From Sodiomyces alkalinus F11 (lineage: Eukaryota; Ascomycota; Sordariomycetes; Glomerellales; Plectosphaerellaceae), in assembly GCF_003711515.1 (NCBI RefSeq), contig NW_021167085.1, positions 65,507-129,506 of the forward strand: a stretch of 64,000 bases of DNA, given 5' to 3'. Numbering within the stretch: the first letter of the stretch is position 1; every line of letters begins with the position of its first letter. Of this stretch, positions 1 through 9,906 are shown one piece after another. A model generated the notes under the pieces. That model did not search any database. It saw only the letters and a list, made by a program, of their open reading frames with translations, and was not told the origin of the DNA. Both the position numbers and the translations under genes were made by a program.

Positions 1-404
1 AGAAAGGAAGGAAAAGACGGGACGTGTGGGAGCAGTAGTCGGGCTCGATCGACTTTGGGGTCTCGTGTTCCGCAACGACGTCGACACACCTGAAGACAGC
101 CCCGATTCGTTCGGTACAGGTCGCAGCATCGTTTAGCGGGTTGATGGTTCTTAATTATTGATTGACCGGGGGGGGGGGGGGGGTTTGGCCGTCGTGCAAG
201 GCCCAGGCCCCGACAGTTTCCGCGGGTTCTCGCAACTTTTGGGAGGACAAGACTCGCGTGCCACCACGATAACGCTATGGTGGGGTACGGGAAAGGAAAT
301 ACATAATATCGTGAGACCGCAGTACAGAGGAAGGCCCACGGCCCACGGGCAGCGACATGTCAGCTGGCTCTGGCTCGCAAGAGTCGCTGGCGGGGTTGAG
401 ACCT

Positions 405-454
<50 letters not shown>

Positions 455-984
455 AGGGGGGGTAGAGGAAGAATAGAGATACGCTAGAGCAGAATTAGAG
501 AGCATTTTTGACGTCCATGTGTTTCTTTCTTTCTTTTTTTTTTTTCCTTTTCCTTTCCTTCTACTTGGTTGATTGATTGATTGACGGAGTTTGAGAAGAA
601 ACCATGACGGCGATGGGACATGGGAACATTGAGCGGGTCGTTCAGGGTTTGAGGTGTCGGTGTCCAGGGAGTTCTACTTGGACCAATAAGCTCTCGCCCA
701 GACACTGAGCCGACGAGATGCGTACCAAACCGACTGGACTTGCACCTTCACCCTTCACCTTCACGAGGCACAAGATCTCGCTGGTCTACCAGACGCATCT
801 CGATTCACAGTTACGCGGCATATTCGAGCGAAAGACAATATATATCAAAAAGGCTAACAAGGTCTCCATTCCCAATGTTCCAGAATCCAACCTAGTTCCA
901 CAGAGGTCCATTCCTCCCACTCCGCTATTCCAAGGTATGTCGTAGGCTCAAGGACGGGACATAGTATAGGGAAACAGGCCCAGC
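1..984. other. Intergenic, no supported gene
   Basis: I see no coding sequence here that I can defend. Short open frames overlap on both strands and are dominated by translated homopolymers. The stretch holds two long G runs (168-183 and 406-453), a T-rich tract around 520-550 and a short TTGA repeat near 567-582. It is probably the 3' flank of the gene at 985-1620 plus unannotated spacer. Confidence 0.6.
406..453 (+). repeat. 48-base G homopolymer
   Basis: An uninterrupted run of 48 G is followed by AA and seven more G (456-462). A second run of 16 G lies at 168-183. G tracts of this length could form stacked G-quadruplexes. They are also a classic site of sequencing or assembly error, so the exact length should not be trusted. 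Confidence 0.85.
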
Positions 985-1620
985 TCAAGCTTCATGAACC
1001 GTCACCTCAAAAGGCCCCGCCTCAAACGGTCCCGACAGTCTCTCCTCATCGGTATACATATTATCCAGCCGGCCCGGGGTCAACTCCTCAACCGGGATAG
1101 TCCAGACGCCCATCCACGTCCCCCGGACGGCGACCTTGGGGTTCGGGCCCAGGTCCGCGGGCGGCACGATCTCCTCACGCAGCACGTGTTCTTGGGTCCT
1201 CGTCTCGCCGGGTTTCAGGGTGACGAAGGAGTCGCGCGGCGGGGGCATGACGCGGCGGATCTGGATGGTGGGGATGTCGAGGGGCTGGCGCGCGCCGTCC
1301 GGGGTGATGGCGAAGAGGCCCAGCGGGAGGGCGGCCGGGTCGAGGGGGGATTCCCAGGTGAGGATGGTGAGGCTCGTGTCGGGGCTGTTGTTGGTCACGT
1401 CGAGGGCCAGGGTGGGCGGCGTGGTGGCGGTTTGCCGGATGTGGACGGCGAGGTGGGAGAGGACGTCGTTGGGCATGGCTCTTGCTGCGGGTGGTGGTAG
1501 GGGGACTGTATCGTCGGCGTTACTGCTGGCTGCGCGGGTCCAGACTGTGAAGAGGACGGAGATGGCGACGAGCACGAAGACTGCTCGGAGGGGGCTCAGT
1601 CGGCTTTGGAAGGAGCTCAT
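985..1620 (-). CDS. Membrane-anchored protein with deuterolysin-propeptide-like domain
   Basis: A 211-residue intronless frame. I start at the ATG whose complement is 1618-1620, because the frame can be extended upstream only through a GTG. Residues about 13-27 are a hydrophobic segment after a basic N-terminus (SRLSPLR), either a signal anchor or an uncleaved signal peptide. The rest is soluble and rich in Pro and Thr. The core (about 65-190) has the pattern VTNNSPDT, then FAITPDG, then PRDSFVTLKPGET, then an RGTWMGVW strand. This parallels the propeptide of fungal M35 deuterolysins, including the one at 4457-5579 (LTNNGDEA, LPEDAFRVINAGET). No HExxH motif or catalytic domain follows. I infer a stand-alone propeptide-like beta-sandwich; a family assignment needs a profile search. 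The function is unknown. Confidence 0.72.
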   Translation of the reverse strand: MSSFQSRLSPLRAVFVLVAISVLFTVWTRAASSNADDTVPLPPPAARAMPNDVLSHLAVHIRQTATTPPTLALDVTNNSPDTSLTILTWESPLDPAALPLGLFAITPDGARQPLDIPTIQIRRVMPPPRDSFVTLKPGETRTQEHVLREEIVPPADLGPNPKVAVRGTWMGVWTIPVEELTPGRLDNMYTDEERLSGPFEAGPFEVTVHEA

Positions 1621-4456
1621 GGAAGTCTGCACTCCGTATGGACTCGGATGGTCTTGGCGGATTCTGCCTTTACTCTGCCTTGTTCTTCTTTTTCGTTCTG
1701 ATTTCTCGCTTCTTTCTTGCTTCTTTCTTGCTTCTTCCTTGCTCAGGTATGGAGGGGATAGTCGTCGATTTATTGTTTATCGGGAACTCGACAGTGGCCA
1801 AAGGTAAGTGAGTGAAGAAAAGGAGAGCGGGGTATCGGTAGGTAGGTAGGTAAGGTAGGTAGATATATCGATCGAAGGGAGAATACTACGAAGTACTCTG
1901 TAGTACGGATACAATAGTCTCTGTCGAGCAAAAGTCGCACAACTCTATTTAATACGAGTTGAGATAGTTATCGCGAGTCGTTGATGAAAGTACCTACCTA
2001 ATCTATCTACTCGCCCGAACCCGCTCAAATACCGGAATAGGCAAGTGCAAAGTGTATAGGTACGATACTGGCTGCCTGGAGGGTGACGTCAACATTCGTC
2101 GTGACTGGTCCTCCTGGCTTGAGATTGGAATGAGAAGGTGGTATGGACGAGATACTCTTGTCTCGTATGGATATCGAGTAACAGCCCGTAGTATTCATTA
2201 CCTAAGGTAGGTAGGTACCTTAGGTACTTTATTTGCATGTCTCGATGCTCGACATATGAGGCAATTACGTGCCATCCAGCCTTCGGGAGAAGTTGATCAT
2301 CGTCATCGGTTCTTATCTGTGGTACAATAAAAGGTAAGTTGTTAGGTACCTTAGACATACATCGGGCTGAAAAAGCTGGGATTCAGTACCCTAAAAAGGC
2401 CGGTCGTGTACCTTCATAATTAGTACGGTACCTCGGTTTGCGAGTCAACTCGTACTCCCAAGGTGTGAGTGACTACAGGTAACGGAGGGCACACTAAAAT
2501 TCCTACGCAGCCGAGCCGAGTCACTCGAATTTCCCCCCATTCTCATAAAAGGCTCGAATATTTTCTTCGTTTGAAACGGGCAGACGAAAGAAGAGCGAGC
2601 AGAAACGAAAATTCATTTCCGACCAACGATATCGAGTCTATTTCGGCACGACGACCAATGGCAATGATCGAGGCGCCCCAAGTCCAACATTGATTGTCCG
2701 AGTCCAGGGGGGCATAACACAACGTGTCTTATAACGTACGCGTTCGGACACGAATATGTGCGGAATCTCGCGAAAATTTCAGCAGTGAACCACCCAATCG
2801 ATGTGAGGGGGCATCTCGGAGGACAGGCTGCTTTGATAAGACTTCCATCCACTCCATGCTGCCATTGTCACGTTACACTCACGCGCTCACTGTCCAGCAC
2901 GGCTTCACTCCAATAGCCATCCCAATGGCCATCCCATCTGCTAGTCAAGGCACGTGGAAGGGATTGACTAGCCCCTAGCACGAGTTCGGCCAAAAGAGAC
3001 AAGATGACAGGACAGCCCGATGGTTGAGCAGGGGTCACCGAGTTGTTGCAGCGCGGACGTGGACTCGTGCGTGTGACGGAGGACGAGTCAGTCGGCAACC
3101 ACTCGAAGAATACGCCTAGCCAACCGTTAACATCGGCTCTCCCACCGTCGCGTTACCTCGTGTCAGATTGCTCTAGTCCCGATATTCTAGAAGGCTTGGA
3201 CTCGCGTACGCCGAAGTTATCCCCAGAGCCTTCCATCAGGATTAAGTCCCTGGCCAAGACGAGGACGGCTGGTTACTGGTTGCTGGTTACTGGTTCACCT
3301 GATATTCGAGTGGGTATCTCGTCTGAACCAAAGGACAGAGATATCCTGTTCCTGAGGTCCTAGACCAGCTTGACGACGGGCGCTCCGAGATGGGACGGTC
3401 ATGTCTCTCAACCGACAGCCTGGGACCCATTGCACCGGAGAGAGGAATCCCTTCCCTTTTCTGACGTCAGGGACCCTAAGAACTCATCGACATTAAGGAC
3501 AAACTCCGCCATAAAGCCTTTCCCGGGCTTTTGCCAAACGTTCATGGGATCATCGGTGCCGTTGCCCCCTTCCCCTGATTTCCCACCGCAACCTTCGGTC
3601 CTTTATCCAGTGTGAACCGAGATAGCAGTCGAATTACACCACGCCCCCTTGTTGATCATCCAGAGTTGGCTGGCCTGGAGCTCTGGTCTGGTTCGGGCTT
3701 AGTCCGGCTTTGGACCTTGAGAGCTTCGGTTGGCAGTTCCTTGTTAAGTGGAACTAGTGGCCCGTCGAGTCGCATTTTGAGGGACCACCACCACTGTCCT
3801 CCTTTCTTCCGGCTTCAATGTCATGCGCCGAGCTATGGAGCCAAGGTAGACAGGCATCTTACACCGCCGCCCAATCGGCGAGACCTCAGCCTCGTTGAAA
3901 CCCCCGGCCGGCGTGCTAACTCCACGTGCTGCTCCATACGAGTGCCGAGAGGCCTTGGTTATGCCGGACGTTCCACGTTGATGCCCCCGTCGTCGCTGTC
4001 GTCTAAGTGGAGGCCGTGATGATTCCTATATTGATCCGTTTCTTGCTAGTCATCCTACATGTCCACGGGAGACCCTCTGTCGGATAACATCAGGACTAGA
4101 CCCCCATGCTTCCTGATGCTCCATCCATCCGTCTCTCCTGGCCTTGCTCTGAGGCCCCTCCTCTGCTATCTAACCTAACCAACATGGAGTCATGAGCGGC
4201 GGAGCTAACGGGTATCCCGGCCTCAGAGGCTATCCGGAAAGATTCCAGTATAAAATGTCTTGCTCGTCCTCCTATGATATCGCGATACCAACCGTCGCTA
4301 TCCCTTTGCTGCCATCTCGACCTCGACCCTTTCTCTACCCGACTCTCACTCCACTCAGACTCTCAGGGCTTTCCATTCTCTCCTCTCCAGTCCCGTTCGT
4401 TCATTACCGTTTCTGTGAGTCTTTGTTGCTTTGCTTATTTCGACACCATCGACATA
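1621..4456. other. Intergenic spacer with GGTA/AGGTACC-rich repeats
   Basis: About 2.8 kb with no gene I can support. The open frames in it are short, lack recognisable domains and use non-ATG starts. It contains a GGTA microsatellite (about 1831-1862) and short palindrome-prone motifs built from AGGTACCT (about 2200-2235 and 2340-2355). The last few hundred bases are presumably the promoter and 5' UTR of the deuterolysin gene. Confidence 0.5.
4249..4255 (+). promoter_or_regulatory. Candidate TATA box of the deuterolysin gene
   Basis: TATAAAA sits about 200 bp upstream of the deuterolysin ATG. A pyrimidine-rich CT tract (about 4310-4440), typical of strong fungal promoters and 5' UTRs, follows it. 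The assignment rests on position and motif only. Confidence 0.35.
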
Positions 4457-5579
4457 ATGAGGCTCATTGCTGGTGTCACCGCCCTGGTTGGTCTTGTGAC
4501 CGCGGCTTCAGTTGATCTGAGCAGGCGTGAAACCCCTCTCGAGGTCAAGCTCGACCACGCCGGTAACTCGGTCATTCACGCCTCCCTCACCAACAACGGC
4601 GACGAGGCCCTTAAGCTATTCACCACCGGTACCTTCCTCGATGACAGGGCCGTGGAGAAGGTTGAGGTCTACTCGGGTAGTACGTGTTTTCCGGGAATGC
4701 CCCTGGCCGCGCCGTCCACTAAATAAGAGACACTGACCCCCTGCTATAGACACCAAGCTACCGTTTGACGGCCTTCGCCTGACCGTTTCCACCGTGAACC
4801 TCCCCGAAGACGCCTTCCGGGTCATCAACGCCGGCGAAACCATCGAGGTAGACTTCGACGCCGCCGAGCTGCACGACCTCAGCTCCGGCGGCGACTACGG
4901 CATCCAGACCAAGGGTGCCTTCTCCTACGCCGCCCTCAACTCGACCGAGGTCGTAGGCGTCGTGCCCTACAGCAGCAACACGCTCCACAGCACCATCGAC
5001 GGGTCCCACGCCGCGAGCGTGCACAAGGAATTCCAAGCCAAGGCCAAGCGCACCATCGTGCAGGGCGACTGCCAGGGCTACCAGCGGACGGCCACCGAAA
5101 CGGCGATCCGGAACTGCCAGCCGCACGCGGTGCGGGCGCGCTGGGCGGCGCAGAACAACCCGGCCAAGCTGCAGGAGTACTTCAAGTCGACGAGCGCCCA
5201 CGTCAAGAACACGGTGACGGCCGTGTTCGACCGCGTCGCCTACCAGTGCGGGTCCACCAACTCCGGGGACACCCGCTACTATTGCAGCGACGTGTACAGG
5301 GCGTGCTCCGGGGGCGCCATCGCCTACGCGCTCCCCTCGCAGAATTTCATTGTCAACTGCCCTACCTTCTTCACGCTGCCGGCTTATTCGTACCAGTGCC
5401 ATGCGCAGGACCAGCAGAGCACTGTCGTCCATGAGATGACGCATCTGTACAAGGTCGCGGCCACGGCTGATTATGGCTGCTACGGTTATAACTGTGTCAG
5501 GGCGCTGTCGGCGGCGCAGAACCTCAATCATGCGGATACGTATAGTCTTTTTGCCCAGTCTCTATTCGCAGGCTGCTGA
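4457..5579 (+). CDS. Secreted neutral zinc metalloprotease, deuterolysin (M35)
   Basis: Two exons, 4457-4679 and 4750-5579, joined by a 70-bp intron (GTACGT...TATAG), give 350 residues. I take the ATG at 4457 because it opens directly into a signal peptide (about 1-18, ending VTAAS). The propeptide runs to a Lys-Arg pair at 174-175, a kexin-type site. This leaves a mature enzyme of about 175 residues, close to the usual length for deuterolysins. The zinc site HEMTH is at 302-306, with His302 and His306 as ligands and Glu303 catalytic. The third ligand is probably Asp315 in ATAD, nine residues after the second His; aspzincins usually have GTxD, so Gly is replaced by Ala. Six or more cysteines in the mature part fit the disulphide-rich family. 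Expected role: extracellular protein breakdown, with preference for basic proteins known from the family. Confidence 0.95.
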
Positions 5580-5858
5580 TCTGGGATGCGGTGAAAGATG
5601 GAAGGCATAGAGATATCTACATGATAGAATATAGATGGTGATAGATGATAGAAACCATAAAGCGTGGAATTCGTGTCGCTGCACTGAAGGGCGGAGGACG
5701 AACTATCATCATTCCTACATATTAGTAATACTATATTCTAGGTTTATACTAAGTGGTAGACATGAACATGAAAATGGGCGATATCAGAGCGTGACTGTAG
5801 GTCAATTCGGAGCACAGGTCGATGTTACAACGCTTCTCTCTCCTCCTGAGCGTGGCAT

Positions 5859-8231
5859 TTATACGTGGAAAGCAAATACAGCTCTCAGCTCCTCAACTTC
5901 AGCCAACCATGACCTGTCCTGGTGTCTAATCCTTTTATGTTTTGCTTCACTACTCTCCTCCGCCCGTCCTCGTTTATTAGGGATTGCATTAGGTATTACT
6001 GGGCCCAGTGGTGGACGACGTGGCTCGATCATCGCGGCCCGTTCAAAGTCAATCATCATAACGCCATCAGTCTCCCGACTAAACAGCATGTTATCGCGGC
6101 GCACATCCTTATGGACGACGTACTGTCGATGTACAGCCTGTAGTGATTCCATAGCCAGTGTGCCCAGCCTGTCCTTGGAGACGCCAGCCGCCACTGCTTC
6201 GGTGAGACTGCATCCTGCCCAGGACAAGAACGCCATGTACACCACATAGACGCGGTGTGCATAGTAGTAAATTTTGTTCATCGGGCGAAGATCAACGGCC
6301 CCTAGGAACACCGGTACATGCCGGCCTTGGATCGGGGAAAGACGCTCGTACACGGCCTCTTCGTGCTGCAGATCAGGAATGAAGACTTTCACGGTGCCTT
6401 TGCTGACGAACGTGTACCCATAGGCGAGCAAAGTCACCTTGAACAGGACCCCGCGGGCGCCGCCGTGCCCCAACGGTACGATGCCGTCGTCGAGTGACCG
6501 TTGAAGCTGGTCGTGAAGCAGAGCGAGCCAGCCCGCGTGGTCGACGGGGTGGCGGCCAGGATGACACTTTCTTCGGTGTAGGTTCACATTCGGGCATGCT
6601 GGGTCCAACTCTCGGCCCTTCACCAGTCCAAGGAGACATTGTTGCGAACAGTACTGTCGGTCTCGCTGGTCGACAGTATCGACCCCGGTCTCAGTGTTGG
6701 CCGAAACTTCGGCATCGTCCGGCCCTTCGCCTTTCTGGTTTCCGCCTCCGCGCGGCCGTTGTGCAAGAACCCGCTGGCTCCTGCGGGGACCGGCGGGCGT
6801 GGGTGTTTCTGGTGCCGTCCAAGGCGATTCATCATCCCATGGCGGCCCGGGATCACCGTCCGTGTTGAGGGGTCTGTCGTCACACTGGTCCCGAGTAGCG
6901 GCGCGGCGCCTTAAACGATTCATGACGGGTGATCGGTCAACATGTTCGTATGTGGTAGGCCCGGGAATGAAGTCAGCATCGGATGACGCCGTCCGTTCAT
7001 TTTCAGGTATAGATCGTATCGTCGTTTCAAAGTCAACGGCCCAGGTGCGCAGGTTCTGTGTTGCCCTCTGGCGCTCTTCCTGCCCATGTTCACGTGGCCC
7101 TGCCATGGCCATGAGGGTAAAAGACAAGTACTGAGCGACGGCGGTGCAAAGGTGTACCTGATTCGGGCGTGCCAACGCCTCGGGGCCAGGTTCGGTGAGA
7201 TGGTAGTATAACGTCCCCGGATCATCCCAGTCGATCTTGAGGAAGACGATGGCCTCGCCAGTCGTCAGGAGACCGTACTCCAGACCACCCTCGATCATGT
7301 AGTGATACGTTTGGGTAACCGCAGATGCGGTCAATTTGTCTGCGTGGTATCGGAATTGGGCGGCTGGATCGACCGAGGTTGGGATTGTCCTCCGGTTGAC
7401 AACATCCTTGTAGATATTCATGGGGCGCAGACCAAGACGGAGGTGGGGAGCTGTTAATTTATGAGGCGGCTTGTATTCGCAGACATAGATCATGGTGCGC
7501 CTTTCTTCTTGTGCACTGTCGGATCGGTAGACGCAGATTTGATCGGCGCGTAGCTGATGGATGTTATACCCCTGGTCGGGTGTCTGTGGCCGCGTTGATG
7601 GAGACTCCCTCTCCACCACTTCCTCGGCGAGATTGCTGATCGCATGGGGGTGGTTCTCAAAGATGATTCCATTGCCGATGTTGAAGGTTCTGGATGCCTC
7701 CGGAACGTCTTTGAGCTGCCCCATGATAATCCTGACCGGATCTTCCACGCTGATGTGAAGGAAACCTTCGAGTGTCTTCTCGTCCGCGACTTTTTTGTTC
7801 GCAAACCTGTCCCCTAACGCGGCTAGAAAGCTTTTGTTCTCGAAGGCGCGCCTCGTAAGTGGGAAGGTGCTGTTAAGAGTATCGAAAATAGACCTCTGCT
7901 CGTCGAGGAAATCGGACCACGGCTGAAGTTGGGTAGGGCACCATTTGTCTCGAGGGTTGGTGATGGGACCTTTAGAGGAAAACCTTGGATCTGTCTCGAC
8001 GGAAAACCGGGAGAAGACTAAAGTATGGCAGGCGGCAAGATATTCGGTGAGGGTGGTCGGCCGGGTCTCTCGCTCTGCTTTCTCAGCGCGCTGCCGTTCT
8101 TTCTCAGCGCGCTGCCGTTCTTTCTCAGCGCGCTGCCGTTCTTCCTCAGCGCGCTGCCGTTGTTCCTCGGTGCGCTGCTGCGCCTCTCGCAAGAGTCGCT
8201 GAAGCTCTTCCACACTCTGTCCCTCCGCCAT
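5859..8231 (-). CDS. Coiled coil / PD-(D/E)XK-like / protein-kinase-like fusion protein
   Basis: A single 790-residue frame starting at ATG 8231. Residues about 10-55 form a coiled coil made of near-identical heptads (ERQRAEK), encoded by a 21-bp tandem repeat. Residues about 60-400 match a large uncharacterised fungal family. They carry ITNPRDKWCP, an IYVCEYK strand (Glu252 and Lys254, the ExK of a restriction-endonuclease-like fold) and TYHYMIEGGLEYGLLTTGEA. A low-complexity linker follows (about 430-540). The C-terminal part is kinase-like: the catalytic loop HKDVRRDN starts at His707, and the metal loop is MIDFERA (Asp726 with DFE in place of DFG). The N-lobe is weakly conserved and I cannot place a glycine loop. 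Fusions of this type occur among fungal Crinkler-like and selfish-element-derived effectors. The function is inferred, and activity of either domain is unproven. Confidence 0.8.
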   Translation of the reverse strand: MAEGQSVEELQRLLREAQQRTEEQRQRAEEERQRAEKERQRAEKERQRAEKAERETRPTTLTEYLAACHTLVFSRFSVETDPRFSSKGPITNPRDKWCPTQLQPWSDFLDEQRSIFDTLNSTFPLTRRAFENKSFLAALGDRFANKKVADEKTLEGFLHISVEDPVRIIMGQLKDVPEASRTFNIGNGIIFENHPHAISNLAEEVVERESPSTRPQTPDQGYNIHQLRADQICVYRSDSAQEERRTMIYVCEYKPPHKLTAPHLRLGLRPMNIYKDVVNRRTIPTSVDPAAQFRYHADKLTASAVTQTYHYMIEGGLEYGLLTTGEAIVFLKIDWDDPGTLYYHLTEPGPEALARPNQVHLCTAVAQYLSFTLMAMAGPREHGQEERQRATQNLRTWAVDFETTIRSIPENERTASSDADFIPGPTTYEHVDRSPVMNRLRRRAATRDQCDDRPLNTDGDPGPPWDDESPWTAPETPTPAGPRRSQRVLAQRPRGGGNQKGEGPDDAEVSANTETGVDTVDQRDRQYCSQQCLLGLVKGRELDPACPNVNLHRRKCHPGRHPVDHAGWLALLHDQLQRSLDDGIVPLGHGGARGVLFKVTLLAYGYTFVSKGTVKVFIPDLQHEEAVYERLSPIQGRHVPVFLGAVDLRPMNKIYYYAHRVYVVYMAFLSWAGCSLTEAVAAGVSKDRLGTLAMESLQAVHRQYVVHKDVRRDNMLFSRETDGVMMIDFERAAMIEPRRPPLGPVIPNAIPNKRGRAEESSEAKHKRIRHQDRSWLAEVEELRAVFAFHV
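8079..8183 (-). repeat. 21-bp coding tandem repeat (heptad coiled coil)
   Basis: Five head-to-tail copies of a 21-bp unit, the first three identical and the last two diverging. Read on the - strand they encode the seven-residue unit ERQRAEK, so copy-number changes keep both reading frame and heptad phase. Confidence 0.9.
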
Positions 8232-9250
8232 AATCAGCGCTCGCAGGTGTAACAGGTGTAACAGGTGTGTATGGTTGCCAAGTAGTCGGACTGCCGAGAA
8301 GATATGTGTTATGGTCGAGGTTCTATTCTGGCCTTGTTCGGAATGGTGGAGGGATCACTTTGTCGGGGATGAGTGTGTGGTGAAGAGAGAAGAGGTGACG
8401 TAAGTTGATGCAGGAGCGGGGGACTATATATGTTGAGCTTCCTCCTATTAGGTAGGTACAGAGGCACGATGGGCGGGGAAAACAAACCTTAAGGTTCCAG
8501 GTTGTTTTGAATATCGTGACTTATTAACTATTACCTGGTGGTAACACCGAGAAAGGGCGTCCGGGCAAAGTATCTAAGGAAGTATCCGTACCTTACCACA
8601 GTCTTGTACAAAGTCCGAAGTCCTACCCCGTTACTCGTGCAACGCCCCACTTATAATGGGTTCGTTTGGGCATATAAATGGTGAGTCCAAACGAGCGATT
8701 ATAAGTGGGGCTCTGCACGAGTACCTACCCCTTCGTACCTCAATGTAAGTCTAAGGTACCTTGTATAGAATCTGACACCAAGGCAGTCGGTGATATTTGA
8801 AGCATTGAGCATTTATTTCCTCACCGAGTGAATCACACTCCAAGTGCTCGTTGATATATATTTTTGGAAATAATACTCGGCATTCTGATTTCGAATAAGA
8901 GAATTTCTTTATACTTCACTTTCTGCAGATCCTCGAGTAAAGGGATGGACTAGCTTGGCAGTTGAAAGGAATTCCTTTGCTGCTGGATTAGGGAGGCAGG
9001 GGCTAGGTGAATATAGTATACACCTACTTGCTCTAAGAAAGAACAGAAAGAGCAAAATGAAATGGGCACCGTGCTCTAAATATCCAGCTACCCGACGTCA
9101 AAAAATGAACGTCCCTTCCCTTTGCCTTCAGTTCTTTTTCAAACCCGGAGCTCGGTTGTTTGGCTAGAGATGTTTCCTTCCCGTGTTTGACCTCTCTCCA
9201 TACAACCCCCGTGCAACGAAGCCATTCACGAAAAAGAAGAAGAAAAAAGA
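8232..9250. other. Divergent intergenic region with foldback element
   Basis: This is the shared upstream region of the kinase-like gene (-) and the CVNH gene (+). It contains a short GTAACAGGT tandem next to the kinase-like ATG, a MITE-like hairpin (8632-8723) and an A/T-rich stretch. No coding sequence is supported. Confidence 0.5.
8632..8723. mobile_element. Foldback MITE-like element, about 92 bp
   Basis: The arms 8632-8657 and 8698-8723 are inverted copies that match over about 26 bp, except for a short mismatch where CAACG pairs with CAGAG. The inverted similarity continues inward (GTTCGTTTGG against CCAAACGAGC), so almost the whole element folds into one hairpin. The octamer CCTACCCC occurs on both sides (8622-8629 and 8724-8731), as expected of an 8-bp target duplication. 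On the left it is separated from the arm by two bases, so the exact end is uncertain. It has no coding capacity. Confidence 0.65.
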
Positions 9251-9906
9251 ATGTACATTATCTCTGCCTGCTTCCTCCTCCTGGGGTTGGCAGTCGGTAT
9301 TCTCGCCGGCCCGCTACACTCAAATCTAGAGGTTCGACAAAAAGGCCAGCACGCCCCGTACGAGGAGCCCACGCCCGAAAACCAGCCCGTCGTCAGCTAT
9401 TGTCACAGCTACTACCTGCAGGCCAACCAGCATTACACTCTCTGGGCGCAGTGCTATAAGAACGGGGAAGGGTTCAAGTGGTCTCGGCTTGATCTGCGCA
9501 CGTGTCTCGGCAATGATGACGGGCAGCTCGTTTGGGATGCCCAGTAAGTTTCTTCTTCTTTTCTTTCGCGGTTAAGTACTGGGGGTGCTGACGACGACAT
9601 CTTCCCAAACAGTGGTCACGCACATGATTCGTGTCGTCCGCGTTCGTGCTCTATGAGACGCTGGCCTGAGTATACCTGCGCATGCCAATCTCGCCTCGGA
9701 TCGTGGGGAAACACCGCCATCGACCTCTGTAAGTCACATTCCGGGCAAGTGTGAAGAAGTTAAGGAGCCAAATGCTAACGAGAATGACAGCTGATGGACA
9801 GGATGTTGACGGTGCCCCGATTGGACACAATTCAGGCAAAGGCGTTCTGACTTGCCTTGGCATTCAGGGAGAACGTGTCAGGAACCCACATGAGCCCGAT
9901 GAATAG
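9251..9906 (+). CDS. Small secreted cyanovirin-N homology (CVNH) protein
   Basis: Three exons, 9251-9543, 9613-9728 and 9791-9906, give 174 residues. The donors are GTAAGT, both acceptors are CAG, and the second intron has a GCTAACG branch site. Residues 1-20 are a signal peptide (ending ILAGP). The mature protein has the CVNH layout: an opening Cys followed by YTLWAQCYKNG, then SRLDLRTCLGNDDGQLVW (the diagnostic strand ending in N-x-DGxLxW), then a second Cys-rich half with YTCACQSRLGSWGNTAIDL. It has about eight cysteines. CVNH proteins are carbohydrate-binding lectins, mostly for mannose-type glycans. A secreted single-domain form in a fungus may bind its own or another organism's glycans. 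The second half ends in a Gly-rich tail rather than a perfect repeat, so the fold may be partly degenerate. Confidence 0.8.

Noticed and set aside
1..500. Telomere-proximal sequence suggested by the G runs
   Set aside because: No TTAGGG arrays are present, and the runs are pure G.
1621..1632. Upstream GTG start for the 985-1620 gene
   Set aside because: GTG initiation is not expected in a fungal nuclear gene, and an in-frame ATG lies four codons downstream.
1136..1807. 223-codon + strand frame over 985-1620
   Set aside because: Shadow of the - strand gene. The - strand frame has a membrane segment and a family-like pattern; this one does not.
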